NCBI GenBank assembly: GCA_020721965.1
Contig: DYLS01000003.1
Span: 1-64,000, forward strand
Direction: 5' to 3'
Length of the DNA stretch: 64,000 nucleotides
DNA from: Blastopirellula marina
GTDB taxonomy: Bacteria > Planctomycetota > Planctomycetia > Pirellulales > Thermoguttaceae
Within the stretch, counting starts at the first letter, position 1, and each line of letters begins with the position of its first letter. This document shows, in pieces, positions 1 through 8,442 of the stretch. The notes under the pieces were generated by a model, which was given only the letters and a program-made list of their open reading frames with translations, made no database searches and had not been told where the DNA came from. The position numbers and the translations under genes are program-made.

Positions 1-1
1 C

Positions 2-340
2 ATCCTCCGAACCAAGGCCCTTGAGCATGGCCGCGAGGAAATCCAAATCGTGGACGACGGCCCCGGGATTCCCTTGGAGATTCAGGATCGCGTTTTCGAC
101 GCCTTTTTCACGACGAAGGACGTGGGAAAAGGTACAGGCCAGGGGCTGACGACGGCCTACCACGCGATCGTGAAAAAACATGGGGGCACGCTGGAGTTTC
201 GTAGCCGCCCAGGCGGAGGAACGACATTTTTCATTCGCATACCGCGAGATTCCGGCCCTCGGCCCCCTGACGGCACACCGCCGGTCACGGCACCCCTTGC
301 TGACGTCGGGAACGACCTCTCCCTACCGACGCTCGGCTGA
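2..340 (+). CDS. Sensor histidine kinase, C-terminal ATPase fragment (cut by window edge)
   Basis: The reading frame is open from the first bases, so only the end of the gene is visible. The translation shows the HATPase core of a histidine kinase: a G1 box (VDDGPGIP), an F box (DAFFTTKDVGKGTG) with the adjoining G2 glycines, and the closing beta strand GGGTTFFIRIP. These residues bind ATP and drive autophosphorylation of a histidine in the missing upstream part. A receiver protein starts 75 bases downstream on the same strand and is the likely partner. The sensor domain, and so the signal, cannot be seen. Confidence 0.9.
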   Translation: MLRTKALEHGREEIQIVDDGPGIPLEIQDRVFDAFFTTKDVGKGTGQGLTTAYHAIVKKHGGTLEFRSRPGGGTTFFIRIPRDSGPRPPDGTPPVTAPLADVGNDLSLPTLG

Positions 341-414
341 AGCGACGAAGCAAAGGAGCTGGTACCAAGGCATGATCCTTTGCTGGGAGACGATGATTGG
401 AGCGAAATCTAGAC

Positions 415-813
415 ATGCAGCCTCCTACGGTTCTATTGATCGATGACGACGTTCATCTCCTGCACGGCTTGACCCGTGCCTTGCGGCGGCTACCCTACCG
501 CTTCGTCACGGCCTGCTCGGCAGAAGAGGCAATGCTGGTGCTGAAACAGTGGCCGATCGACGTCATCGTCTGCGATGAACAACTACCTGGAATGCGCGGG
601 AGCGATCTGCTGGCCTGGGCCGCCCAACACCTGCCAGATGTCCCACGCATCGTTTTGACGGGGCAGCCGGACGTGCCGACAGCCCTGAAGGCCATCAACG
701 AAGGCAAGGTCTTCCGCTTCTTTACCAAACCGTGCCGCGACGTGGACCTCGCCATCGCCATTGGTGAGGCGATCGAGTTGCGCCGCGCGGCGAGTCCAGC
801 GGCATGTCCGTAA
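415..813 (+). CDS. Single-domain response regulator (receiver)
   Basis: A 132-residue stand-alone REC domain. The acidic pocket is D10-D12 (LLIDDD), the phosphoacceptor is D54 (VIVCDEQLPGM), the switch threonine is T82 (VLTG) and the conserved lysine is K105 (FTKP). No output domain follows; the protein ends just after the last receiver helix, with a short Ala/Pro tail. I use the ATG at 415 because the receiver fold begins at once; a TTG at 397 in frame would add six residues. It follows the kinase fragment and probably takes phosphate from it. Such proteins act through protein contacts rather than DNA binding. Confidence 0.9.
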   Translation: MQPPTVLLIDDDVHLLHGLTRALRRLPYRFVTACSAEEAMLVLKQWPIDVIVCDEQLPGMRGSDLLAWAAQHLPDVPRIVLTGQPDVPTALKAINEGKVFRFFTKPCRDVDLAIAIGEAIELRRAASPAACP

Positions 814-1116
814 AGGGCGATCCAATGGATCCTTCGCCTCCTGCCGATTTGCCTCCCGTGCAGCCCTACTCCAGCGGCAAGCACCAGATAAAGGGCATCC
901 GATTCGCCAAGATGCAGATGGATTCGACTGCAGCGAGAAACGCTACGTCGCTCCACAGGCCTGTACAACCGCGCTGCCCCGGAAACGCCGTCTGATCTCG
1001 GCAAAAGCCGAAGACGTTCCTCGGTGGATCGGCAACGCATCGATCTTCCGTTGCCTCACGAGCCGCCCTTGCAGCTATCCGGAAGTCGGCTGCGGGCGAG
1101 ACCGCCCTGCCCGGCA
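814..1116 (+). other. Intergenic, no gene seen
   Basis: Short open frames here have no recognisable product, no ribosome site and no family signature. Nothing was found apart from the promoter-like sequence that follows, just before the tRNA. Confidence 0.5.
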
Positions 1117-1145
1117 TTGTCTTGCAAGCCGACCTGGGCTACACT
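1117..1145 (+). promoter_or_regulatory. Probable sigma-70 promoter of tRNA-Pro
   Basis: TTGTCT (1117-1122), a 17-base spacer, then TACACT (1140-1145). The -10 box ends 11 bases before the tRNA 5' end, which fits a very short tRNA leader. Confidence 0.5.
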
Positions 1146-1156
1146 GATTCAGAGAT

Positions 1157-1232
1157 CGGGGCGTGGCGCAGCCTGGATTAGCGCGCTTGCTTGGGGTGCA
1201 AGAGGTCACCGGTTCAAATCCGGTCGCCCCGA
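1157..1232 (+). tRNA. tRNA-Pro (anticodon GGG)
   Basis: A complete cloverleaf can be drawn by hand. The 7-bp acceptor stem pairs 1157-1163 with 1225-1231, followed by discriminator A1232. The D stem is GCGC at 1166-1169 with 1181-1184. The anticodon stem is CTTGC/GCAAG around the loop TTGGGGT (1191-1197), giving anticodon GGG at 1193-1195. The T arm is ACCGG-TTCAAAT-CCGGT (1208-1224). CCA is not encoded. It reads the proline codons CCC and CCU. Confidence 0.95.
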
Positions 1233-1912
1233 TCTTCTTTTCCCCATCTATCGCCCAACACCCACCCAAGTGGGGATGCGGCCCGTTAGAAAGGCCGGGG
1301 GGTTATCTCAATCCCTGGTTTTCGCGAAATCGACCCCAAATCTGCCTGCTCCCACCTCGGGTAACCCGGCGGTTTGGAACTGTCCTTGAAATACCGCCAT
1401 CCACCCGGGTAGGAGGCGTTCCGCGGAGAATGGGGCATTCGCTCGTATTCTGTGCGCCGCTTCTGTCCGCCGCTGCGACTCGATCTTTGAACTCCGCCAT
1501 CAGAGCGTACCACTGGAGCGTACTAGCAGCATCTGAAACCTGGGCCTGCCACCCGTGCCTGACAGCAGAGCTTGACATTAGGGCCTGACATCAGTGCCTG
1601 CGGTCGAAGTTTGCCATCAGCGTCTGCAACCAGTGCCTGACATTCAGCCCTGCCACAAAGCCCTGCTCCCGCCGCGGCCTGCCCCGCCTCACGCCAAGCT
1701 CCGGGAATCGAGTGGATGGCGGTCCAGGGGGTAATGCGATCTGTCACGACTAAAACCTACAATTAAGGTTTTGAATGCTCGATGAATAGCCCGAGCCGAG
1801 ATGGCTCGTGCCGCGGCAGGAATCTCATTTTCCCGGCTTCCCAACGCCTCGTTCCATTGCCAGCATCGGACCACAGGGGCGTTGTGCCAACCCAAGGCGG
1901 ATTTCTCGATCC
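1233..1912 (+). other. Intergenic, no gene seen
   Basis: About 680 bases between the tRNA and the ACT-domain gene. No credible coding frame was found. The only structure noted is the degenerate 13-base array at 1542-1670. Confidence 0.5.
1542..1670 (+). repeat. Degenerate 13-base tandem array
   Basis: About ten imperfect units of consensus GTGCCTGACATCA, mostly 13 bases long (range 11-15), follow one another. A similar GCCTGCCAG-rich stretch lies at 17185-17248. There are no unique spacers, so this is not a CRISPR array. Function unknown. Confidence 0.6.
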
Positions 1913-2506
1913 ATGATGACTCGCTTCGAAAACGCCTATGTCCTGGACGTCATGTCCGACGATCACCCCGGTATCGTGGCCGTCGTCAGTACGGCGGTGG
2001 AGGAATTGGGGGCCAATATCGACGCGTGCAGTCAAACCGTGTTGGGCGGCTACTTCACGCTGATCATGATCGTCAGCCTCCCGCAGCCCGTTGAGCCGGA
2101 CGCCCTGGCGGAACAGGTGCGCCGCGCCGGCGGGAGTTGGGACCTGCAAGTGATGGCCCGCCGCGCCGCTGCCCCCACCGCCCCACCGCCCACCGCTTGC
2201 GACCGTTTCGTGATCACGGCGTCCGGCCGCGATCAGCCCGGCATCGTCCGCCGATTCAGCCAGTATCTGGCGGGCAAGGACATCAACATCATGGACCTCT
2301 TCGGCGACCGCTCCGGCGATGAATTCGTGCTCATCGGACAATTGGAGGTCCCCAGCCACTGGGAGATCCGCATGTTGCAGGCCGATCTGGAACAGATGGG
2401 AAGTGAGCTGGGTTTTGCCGTGCGACTCCAGCACGAAAACGTCTTCCTGGCCACCAATCAATTGCGATGGCTGATGCCCACTAACGCCAAAACCGAGACG
2501 CGATGA
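1913..2506 (+). CDS. Tandem ACT-domain protein (glycine cleavage repressor-like)
   Basis: A 197-residue protein with two ACT domains, at about residues 10-80 and 105-175. Each opens with the ligand-site pattern (DVMSDDHPGIVA and TASGRDQPGIVR) and lacks any DNA-binding or enzyme domain. ACT pairs bind small ligands, usually amino acids, at dimer interfaces. I start at the first of two consecutive ATGs because the N-terminal beta strand follows at once; the ORF extension to 1808 lacks homology-like sequence. The next gene, 104 bases downstream, is a PFL/UPF0210 protein, and ACT (UPF0237) and UPF0210 genes are known neighbours in other bacteria and archaea. That suggests a shared, still undefined job. 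Confidence 0.85.
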   Translation: MMTRFENAYVLDVMSDDHPGIVAVVSTAVEELGANIDACSQTVLGGYFTLIMIVSLPQPVEPDALAEQVRRAGGSWDLQVMARRAAAPTAPPPTACDRFVITASGRDQPGIVRRFSQYLAGKDINIMDLFGDRSGDEFVLIGQLEVPSHWEIRMLQADLEQMGSELGFAVRLQHENVFLATNQLRWLMPTNAKTETR

Positions 2507-2610
2507 CCGCCGCCCTTCAGCGCATCGAATATCCCTGCGCGAATGGCAAAGGGTCCGTTCCCTGGGCGTCGACAACCGTCTCCCCTTTCTGAAAAAGAGG
2601 CTTCACGATC

Positions 2611-3984
2611 ATGCTCCGCACCGACGAAATCCTCTCCACGATTCGGATGCTGCACGCCGAACATTTGGACGTGCGGGCCGTGACCCTCGCCGTGAACGTC
2701 GAGGACTGCGCGGCCCCCGGCGTGGACCACCTGTGCCGCAAACTCAAGGAGAAGATCGTCTCCCGCGCCAGCCGGTTGGTGGAGGTCTGCGACCGAGTGG
2801 GCACGAAGTACGGCATTCCAGTCGTAAACAAGCGATTGGCGATCTCGCCGATCTCGTCGCTCCTGGCAGGTCACGGCCGTGGTGCCGCCTTGCAGGTGGC
2901 CAGCGTCCTGGACGCGGCGGCCCAAACCTGCGGGGTCGATTTCGTGGGCGGTTTCACGGCCCTGGTCCACAAGGGCATCTCTTCCGGAGACCGCGTGGTC
3001 ATCGAAAGCCTGCCCGAAGTCCTCGCCAAAACCCAAAAGGTCTGTGCCTCCGTCAATGTCGCCTCGCGCAAGGCTGGGATCAACATGGACGCTGTCCACG
3101 CCATGGGGCATGTCCTGAAAGATATCGCCCAGGCCACCGCCGCTCAAAAAGGATTCGGCTGCGCCAAGCTGGTCATCTTCTCCAACATCCCCGAGGACAA
3201 CCCGTTCATGGCGGGCGCCTACATGGGGGCGGGAGAGCCGGAGGCCACCGTCAATATCGGCGTCTCCGGCCCGGGAGTGGTGTGCAGCGCACTCAAGCGC
3301 CGCCTGGAACAAGTGGGCCGCGCCACCCTCGGCGACCTGGCCGAGGAAATCAAGATCACCAGCTTTCGCGTCACCCGCGTCGGCGAACTCATCGGTCGTG
3401 AGGTGGCCGCCGAATTGGGCGTCAGTTTCGGCATCGTGGACCTCTCGCTGGCCCCCACGCCGATGGTCGGCGACAGCGTCGGCGAAATCCTCCGCACGCT
3501 GGGTATCGATCACATCGGGGCACCCGGCTCCACGGCCGCCCTGGCCATGCTCAACGACGCCGTCAAGAAGGGCGGCCTATTCGCCTCCAGTTCCGTCGGC
3601 GGCCTGAGCGGCGCCTTCATCCCCGTCAGTGAAGACTCCGCCCTGGCCGGGGCCGTGCGCCATGGCCACCTCGTCCTGGAAAAGCTGGAGGCCATGACCT
3701 CCGTCTGCTCCGTGGGACTGGATATGGTCGCCGTCCCCGGCGATACGCCCGCTGAGACGCTGGCCGCCATCATCGCCGACGAAATGGCCATCGGCGTGAT
3801 CAACGACAAAACGACGGCCTGCCGCATCATCCCCGTCCCCGGCGCCAAACCCGGCGACTGGGTCGACTTCGGAGGGCTTTTCGGCTCGGCCCCCATCATC
3901 GAGGTGCGAAATGCCGGGGCCTCGGATGCCTTCATCCACTTCGGCGGCCGCATCCCCGCCCCCCTGCAATCCCTCGGCAACTAA
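2611..3984 (+). CDS. PFL-family protein (UPF0210)
   Basis: A 457-residue protein matching the UPF0210 family in length and sequence: N-terminal MLRTDEILSTIRMLHAEHLDVRAVT-type region, conserved GISPISSLL-like block, NIGVSGPGVV, GIVDLSLAPTP and the C-terminal GRIPAPLQSL. The family is distantly related to pyruvate-formate-lyase folds, but no glycyl-radical loop or catalytic Cys-Cys pair can be pointed to, so no reaction is claimed. Start chosen at ATG 2611 with AAGAGG about 12 bases upstream. It forms a probable two-gene unit with the ACT protein before it. It converges on mgtE, with REP hairpins in between. Confidence 0.85.
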   Translation: MLRTDEILSTIRMLHAEHLDVRAVTLAVNVEDCAAPGVDHLCRKLKEKIVSRASRLVEVCDRVGTKYGIPVVNKRLAISPISSLLAGHGRGAALQVASVLDAAAQTCGVDFVGGFTALVHKGISSGDRVVIESLPEVLAKTQKVCASVNVASRKAGINMDAVHAMGHVLKDIAQATAAQKGFGCAKLVIFSNIPEDNPFMAGAYMGAGEPEATVNIGVSGPGVVCSALKRRLEQVGRATLGDLAEEIKITSFRVTRVGELIGREVAAELGVSFGIVDLSLAPTPMVGDSVGEILRTLGIDHIGAPGSTAALAMLNDAVKKGGLFASSSVGGLSGAFIPVSEDSALAGAVRHGHLVLEKLEAMTSVCSVGLDMVAVPGDTPAETLAAIIADEMAIGVINDKTTACRIIPVPGAKPGDWVDFGGLFGSAPIIEVRNAGASDAFIHFGGRIPAPLQSLGN

Positions 3985-4023
3985 CCCCCCCAATCACCCT
4001 CGCCCGCGCCACCAGCACACGCG

Positions 4024-4183
4024 CCACCAGCGTAAGCTGGTGGTGGTGGTAAATAAAAAGAGCCACCAGCGTAAGCTGGTGGTGGCGCCGCGTGATGGTC
4101 GCATACAATCGCAGTGCATCCACCTCGGGCTTACGCCCGAGGCTCGGGCATTCGCTCCACGAGCCACCAGCGTAAGCTGGTGG
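4024..4183. repeat. REP cluster 1 (four palindromic units)
   Basis: Three copies of CCACCAGC-GTAA-GCTGGTGG (4024-4043, 4063-4082, 4164-4183) and one of CCTCGGGC-TTAC-GCCCGAGG (4123-4142). Both hairpins carry the same eight-base core, GCGTAAGC, on opposite strands. The linkers GTGATGGTCGCATACAATCG and CTCGGGCATTCGCT are also repeated in the other clusters. The cluster sits between the convergent PFL and mgtE genes. Confidence 0.9.
4051..4082 (-). terminator. REP-derived intrinsic terminator for mgtE
   Basis: Read on the minus strand, the 8-bp stem at 4063-4082 is followed by CTCTTTTTATTT. This is a GC-rich hairpin plus T-tract about 130 bases past the mgtE stop. Confidence 0.55.
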
Positions 4184-4215
4184 TGGCTAAGGCGTTGCCG
4201 CCAATCCGCACGCCG

Positions 4216-5595
4216 TCACAATCCCAGCACCCAATTCGCCGTATTGAAATAGATGAGCAGTCCCGTAATGTCCACCACCGTCGTCAACACGGGACTGGCC
4301 ACCACGGCGGGGTCCAACTTGAACAGCGTGGCCAACAACGGCAGACCCGTCCCCACCAGCGCCGACGACACCACTTGGAGGCTTAGTGCAATCGCGATAC
4401 ACACCGCGATCCCCTCCAGCGAGTGGTCCCCCGGAATCTCCGCCCCTTGCGACAAGAACATCACCTTGGCCCAGGATAACACCCCCAATACCAAGGCCAG
4501 CAAGATCGCGATGCGAAACTCTTTCCACAGCACCCGCAGCGTGTCGCGAAGGTTGACCTCTCGCAGGGCCAAGGCCCGCACCACCACCGTCGCCGATTGG
4601 CTCCCGGTATTCCCGCCCGTATCCGCAACCATCGGCATGTACAGGGCCAGAATCAACATCTGTGTCAAAGTTGCCTCGTACTGGTGAATGATGATCCCCG
4701 AAACCAGTCCCAAGGCTGCCAGCCCCACGATCCAGACCGCCCGATTCTTGAAGTGCGACCATACGCTCGTGCGAAGATAGGCCCCGGCCAGGTGGGCACC
4801 CCCGATCGCCATCAGCTTCTCGATATCTTCCGTCTGCTCCTGCGTGATGATATCCATCGCGTCGTCGTGCGTAATGATCCCTACCAATTGCCCTTGTTCA
4901 TTGACCACCGGCAGGGCCAGCAGGTCGTATTTCTGGATGATGCGGGCGGCATCTTCCTGGTCGTCGTTTACCCGGCAGTAGATCGCGTCGCGGTGCATGA
5001 CGTCCGAGACGGTCTCGTGCGAGAGGGCCAGGATCAGGTCCTTGAGCGACACAAAGCCCAACAGTCGCCGGTTGGCGTCCACGACGTAGGCGTAGTAGAT
5101 AGTCTCCTTGTCGGGGGCCTCCAGGCGGAGTTTTTGTATCGCCTCCGCCACGGTGAGGTCCGGCGGGAGGGCGGCATAATCCGACGTCATGACGGCCCCC
5201 GCCGTCCCCTCTTGATACGACGACAGGCGGCGGATGTCCTCCCGCTCGGCCTGCGCCAAGAGCCGCATCAGCATCTCGCGGCGGTCTTCCGGCATCCGCT
5301 TGATCAGGTCCACGCGGTCGTCCGGCGGCAGGTCCGTAATCAGGCTCGCCAACTCCTGCCGCGGGATCACGGCCGTAACCACCATCTGCACCTCGGGGTC
5401 CAGATGGACGAAGATCTCCGGACGAATCTCCTGGTCGGCCAGGGAAAGAATCTTCCAGATTTCCTCCGGCGAGAGCGGGCTGATGAATTCCGCAATCGAC
5501 GCCTGGTGGCAAAACCGGCAAAACTCGCGGATGCCCTCTACGTCGTTGGTGCGAAGATAGTCGCGGAGTTCCGGGACGAGGAGTGGGTTCAGCAT
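4216..5595 (-). CDS. mgtE: Magnesium transporter MgtE
   Basis: A 459-residue Mg2+ channel/transporter. The N-terminal superhelical MgtE_N domain spans roughly residues 1-130, a pair of CBS domains about 130-255 senses Mg2+ in the cytoplasm, and five membrane helices follow from about 285. Family signatures are visible: the pore-loop block MVADTGGNTGSQSATVVVRA, and SPVLTTVVDITGLLIYF in the last helix with the ion-binding aspartate. The start is the ATG at 5595, preceded by a perfect AGGAGGT six bases upstream; an in-frame extension to 5622 is ignored. It is monocistronic, with REP clusters on both sides. Confidence 0.95.
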   Translation of the reverse strand: MLNPLLVPELRDYLRTNDVEGIREFCRFCHQASIAEFISPLSPEEIWKILSLADQEIRPEIFVHLDPEVQMVVTAVIPRQELASLITDLPPDDRVDLIKRMPEDRREMLMRLLAQAEREDIRRLSSYQEGTAGAVMTSDYAALPPDLTVAEAIQKLRLEAPDKETIYYAYVVDANRRLLGFVSLKDLILALSHETVSDVMHRDAIYCRVNDDQEDAARIIQKYDLLALPVVNEQGQLVGIITHDDAMDIITQEQTEDIEKLMAIGGAHLAGAYLRTSVWSHFKNRAVWIVGLAALGLVSGIIIHQYEATLTQMLILALYMPMVADTGGNTGSQSATVVVRALALREVNLRDTLRVLWKEFRIAILLALVLGVLSWAKVMFLSQGAEIPGDHSLEGIAVCIAIALSLQVVSSALVGTGLPLLATLFKLDPAVVASPVLTTVVDITGLLIYFNTANWVLGL

Positions 5596-5909
5596 GTTCG
5601 CACCTCCTGACCGCCTGAGCAAGCGGCACGGAGGGCGAACGGAATCAGCCCCCTAACCGCTGCATTTGCTCAGCGGAGCAGATGTGATGGATGATCGCCT
5701 TGAGCGCGGGACGGTATTTACCGCACGAACTACCGCCGCCACTTTCCGAATCCGACCCGTTCATTGCTCGAACACAAAAGTCCTTGTAGAACAGCGCGCG
5801 GAACACAGCGCGCACCCCGAAGAGGACGTTCACCTCACGTCCAGTAACGCAATTGTAGCCCTGCGCCGCACTGGCGTCAATCGAAGCGCCTCGGGCGGTG
5901 CCACCCCCA

Positions 5910-6078
5910 CCTCGGGCTTACGCCCGAGGCTCGGGCATTCGCTACATGAGCCACCAGCGTAAGCTGGTGGTGGCGGTGGCGGTGAATAAAAAAAAGAGCC
6001 ACCAGCGTAAGCTGGTGGTGGAGCTGCGTGATGGTCGCATACAATCGCAGTGCATCCACCTCGGGCTTACGCCCGAGG
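5910..6078. repeat. REP cluster 2 (four palindromic units)
   Basis: CCTCGGGC-TTAC-GCCCGAGG at 5910-5929 and 6059-6078, and CCACCAGC-GTAA-GCTGGTGG at 5951-5970 and 5999-6018. The linker from 5930 to 5950 (CTCGGGCATTCGCTACATGAG) nearly equals 4143-4163 in cluster 1, so the clusters are copies of one composite unit. It lies between the mgtE 5' end and a PEP-CTERM gene. Confidence 0.9.
5985..6018 (-). terminator. REP-derived intrinsic terminator
   Basis: On the minus strand the hairpin 5999-6018 is followed by CTCTTTTTTTTATT, an eight-T tract. It lies about 100 bases past the stop of the PEP-CTERM gene and would end that transcript before mgtE. Confidence 0.6.
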
Positions 6079-6116
6079 CTCGTTGCTCATCATCCGCGGC
6101 GCGGCGGCGGTTTGCG

Positions 6117-6995
6117 TCACGCCTGTGCCTTGCGGCGGCGGGCGAATCCCAGCCCGGCCCCGGCCAGCGCCAATGACGCCAGACCGATCATCGACCCCGG
6201 CTCAGGGACGTAGTTGACGTGATACGTACCATTGTCAGCGGTCTTGAAGTAACTCCCATCATCAGTGTGATACGATATGGCTTCAACCGAACCAGGCTTG
6301 ATAGCTGCCTCGTTATTCGTCCAAACTTGCCCGTCTAACGGATAAGGATCCAAAAGGCTCTTCCAATCGGTTACGAGGCCCACGAAGCTTTCCAAAATCG
6401 ACAATTCACCAACTTGGTTGAGTGTTGAAGAGGCGCCCTCTAACCGATAATAGTCTTGCGTGTCCTTTAGACCAACAGTGGCTATCAATTGAGCAGAGGC
6501 GAATTGGCTTTGGATAGCCGTCTTCAAATCCGACGGCTTTTTACTGTTCGACGATCCATCGAAATCAAGCCCGTCAAAAGTTATGGACGACGGAGTCTCC
6601 AGGAGCGCGGCGAACGGCCCGCCAACACCGTAATTAATCGACGATCCTACGCTGCCCAGGATGTTCTTCAAGGAGTAAGCGTCCCCGTCAGGAACGAACG
6701 TGTGCGTGTAGGGCGACGAGTCGCTCGTTAGCTTCCCCGCGTACACCATCCAGACATGGTTATTAACATCCGTATTGCCAATTTTATCAACACGAATCAG
6801 CCCCCAGCCGATATCGTTCGAATTTGGCGAACCGTTCCCATCAACATCAATAAGATACCCCAAACTGCGATCCTGAATCTGGTCGTTTTGAGTGTTATCC
6901 GCGGAGAGTAAACTGGTCACGAGGCCAGCCCGGGCACTCTCATTGGCGAGGCCGATAGCAATCGCGGCCGCCAGCAGAACGCTTAACTTTCTCAT
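6117..6995 (-). CDS. Secreted PEP-CTERM protein
   Basis: A 292-residue exported protein. It has an N-terminal signal peptide (MRKLSVLLAAAIAIGLANESARA) and a C-terminal PEP-CTERM sorting tail: VPEPGSM, a hydrophobic segment, then RRRK. Exosortase is expected to cut and anchor such proteins at the cell surface. The middle contains an LIDVDGNGSPNSNDIGWG segment that may bind calcium, but no catalytic family was recognised. ATG 6995 is preceded by AGGAG. The related secreted gene 81 bases upstream may share its transcript. No exosortase gene is in the window. Confidence 0.85.
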   Translation of the reverse strand: MRKLSVLLAAAIAIGLANESARAGLVTSLLSADNTQNDQIQDRSLGYLIDVDGNGSPNSNDIGWGLIRVDKIGNTDVNNHVWMVYAGKLTSDSSPYTHTFVPDGDAYSLKNILGSVGSSINYGVGGPFAALLETPSSITFDGLDFDGSSNSKKPSDLKTAIQSQFASAQLIATVGLKDTQDYYRLEGASSTLNQVGELSILESFVGLVTDWKSLLDPYPLDGQVWTNNEAAIKPGSVEAISYHTDDGSYFKTADNGTYHVNYVPEPGSMIGLASLALAGAGLGFARRRKAQA

Positions 6996-7076
6996 GGTGA
7001 AAACTCCTATTTATCCGCTGATTATCTCGATACAATTGACCGAACGAAACCGATACCGGCAAGTCGCCTTTTTAAC

Positions 7077-7574
7077 CTACGCCGGTCGGAGGATCTCGAA
7101 AATAGGCCCGGTGGGCAGGATGAGGAAAGGCCGGTCGATCATACGGCCGGTCAAAGGTGGCGAAAATTCGTGGAAGGTCCAAGACGCGATCGCGGCGGGG
7201 GCGACGCCGCCTGAGCCGCCGCTCGTCAGGACGGACGGACTACTTATCCCCGCGGCGCCGAACAGGCCATCGTGCTGGAACGCCAAAATCTGTAGCAGCG
7301 GGTTTTCCCACGGTTGGGGCTGCGGGTCGGACGATGGGAGGACCATGCCGCCCATCCCGACGACTGCGTCCCCGGGGCCTTGCAGGCCGCAATATTCGAG
7401 CAGGTTTTCGGAGATCAGCGACTGCGTAAGAGACGCAGCCTCTCCTCCAAGACTGCCCTGCCGCGGCGAGCCTAGGACGCTGATGATGCCCGACTGAGCG
7501 ACAGACGACTGGATCGTCACGGCACAGAGTGCCGCGAGCAGCGTCGAGATCAGTCGGTAATTGACGGGTTTCAT
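7077..7574 (-). CDS. Secreted hypothetical protein
   Basis: A 165-residue protein with a convincing signal peptide (KPVNYRLISTLLAALCAVTIQSSVAQS). The mature part is rich in Gly, Ser and Pro, with a single Cys (LLEYCGLQG) and a phrase resembling secreted planctomycete proteins (ASWTFHEFSPPLTGR). No family was recognised. It lies 81 bases upstream of the PEP-CTERM gene on the same strand, so co-transcription is possible. It has no PEP-CTERM tail. Its reality rests on the signal peptide and position. Confidence 0.6.
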   Translation of the reverse strand: MKPVNYRLISTLLAALCAVTIQSSVAQSGIISVLGSPRQGSLGGEAASLTQSLISENLLEYCGLQGPGDAVVGMGGMVLPSSDPQPQPWENPLLQILAFQHDGLFGAAGISSPSVLTSGGSGGVAPAAIASWTFHEFSPPLTGRMIDRPFLILPTGPIFEILRPA

Positions 7575-7750
7575 AGTCGCGGTTGCCCAAACGCGGTTGC
7601 CTTTGCCCTAGGGCGAATCGGGGAATCGTTACCATCACTCCAATCGCCCATTTAGGATTTGATTATACGGGGGTCCAAATGGATTGCAACTAGGTTTTTT
7701 CGGACCTTCCAAAATTGATCCTCAAATGGGGGGGTATCGTGGCACTCGAG

Positions 7751-7886
7751 CCACCAGCGTAAGCTGGTGGTGGCTAAGCTGGTGGTGGCGCTGGGTGATG
7801 GTCGCATACAATCGCAGTGCATCCACCTCGGGCTTACGCCCGAGGCTTGTGGTCGCACGGCCGAGGATCGTGATTGCGTCCGGGGG
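7751..7886. repeat. Left REP unit of the RAYT element
   Basis: It contains the hairpin CCACCAGC-GTAA-GCTGGTGG (7751-7770), a half copy GCTGGTGGTGG just after it, hairpin CCTCGGGC-TTAC-GCCCGAGG (7826-7845), and a tail ending CGTGATTGCGTCCGGGGG. The same tail ends the right copy. Confidence 0.9.
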
Positions 7887-7905
7887 CATGTTGGAGGCGA
7901 CACGC

Positions 7906-8442
7906 ATGAGGTACTGGCTCCTCACTTGGACAACGTACGGGAGCTGGTTGCCGGGCGACCCACGCGGTTCGGTAGCTTCTGTACGATCGGGTGGCGGCCC
8001 ACGGATGGAGCGTGACCGACCAAACCAGCCGTTCGAACCGCCGATGCCGAGCTTGCAGATGGCTTCCGCACGGTTGCAAGAATTCGAACCGGTGAAGCTG
8101 GACACGGAGCAGGCCAAGGCACTTCGCGAGCAGTTCCTCGCTACTGCCAACCACCGAGGTTGGCGATTGATCGCGGGGGCGATCATGCCGAATCATGTGC
8201 ATCTGCTGGTTGCGGCGACGGATGAGGCGGCCCCGGAAGGTATCATGCGGGACCTTAAGGCGTACAGTGCACGGCGATTGAACGCCCTAGCTGGGACGAA
8301 AAGGAAATGGTGGACGCGGCGTGGATCGCGAAGATACTTGAGCGATCAACGGGCGGTAGTGAGCGCGGCGGCGTACGTGCAGCGTCAGCAGCATCCGCTT
8401 TTGGTCTGGGCGGAAGGAGATCGATCCGACCCACCAGCGTAA
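7906..8442 (+). CDS. REP-associated tyrosine transposase (RAYT, Y1_Tnp/IS200-like)
   Basis: A 178-residue HUH single-strand transposase. The metal-binding HUH motif is H97-V-H99 (IMPNHVHLLV) and the candidate catalytic tyrosine is Y157 (AAYVQRQQHPLLVW). The N terminus MRYWLLTWTTYGSWLPGD is typical of the family. These enzymes nick and rejoin REP hairpins. I start at ATG 7906, with GGAGG eight bases upstream; an in-frame ATG at 7888 adds six residues. The stop codon TAA lies inside the GTAA loop of the right REP hairpin, so the gene ends within its own substrate. Confidence 0.88.
   Translation: MRYWLLTWTTYGSWLPGDPRGSVASVRSGGGPRMERDRPNQPFEPPMPSLQMASARLQEFEPVKLDTEQAKALREQFLATANHRGWRLIAGAIMPNHVHLLVAATDEAAPEGIMRDLKAYSARRLNALAGTKRKWWTRRGSRRYLSDQRAVVSAAAYVQRQQHPLLVWAEGDRSDPPA

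Noticed and set aside
1523-1747. 74-residue minus-strand ORF
   Set aside because: Translation of the degenerate 13-base array; low-complexity and without family likeness.
2458-3513. 351-residue minus-strand ORF
   Set aside because: Antisense to the PFL-family gene, which matches UPF0210 over its whole length.
5645-5833. 62-residue minus-strand ORF upstream of mgtE
   Set aside because: Ends with a protein-like stretch but has no recognisable family and no ribosome site; too short to support.
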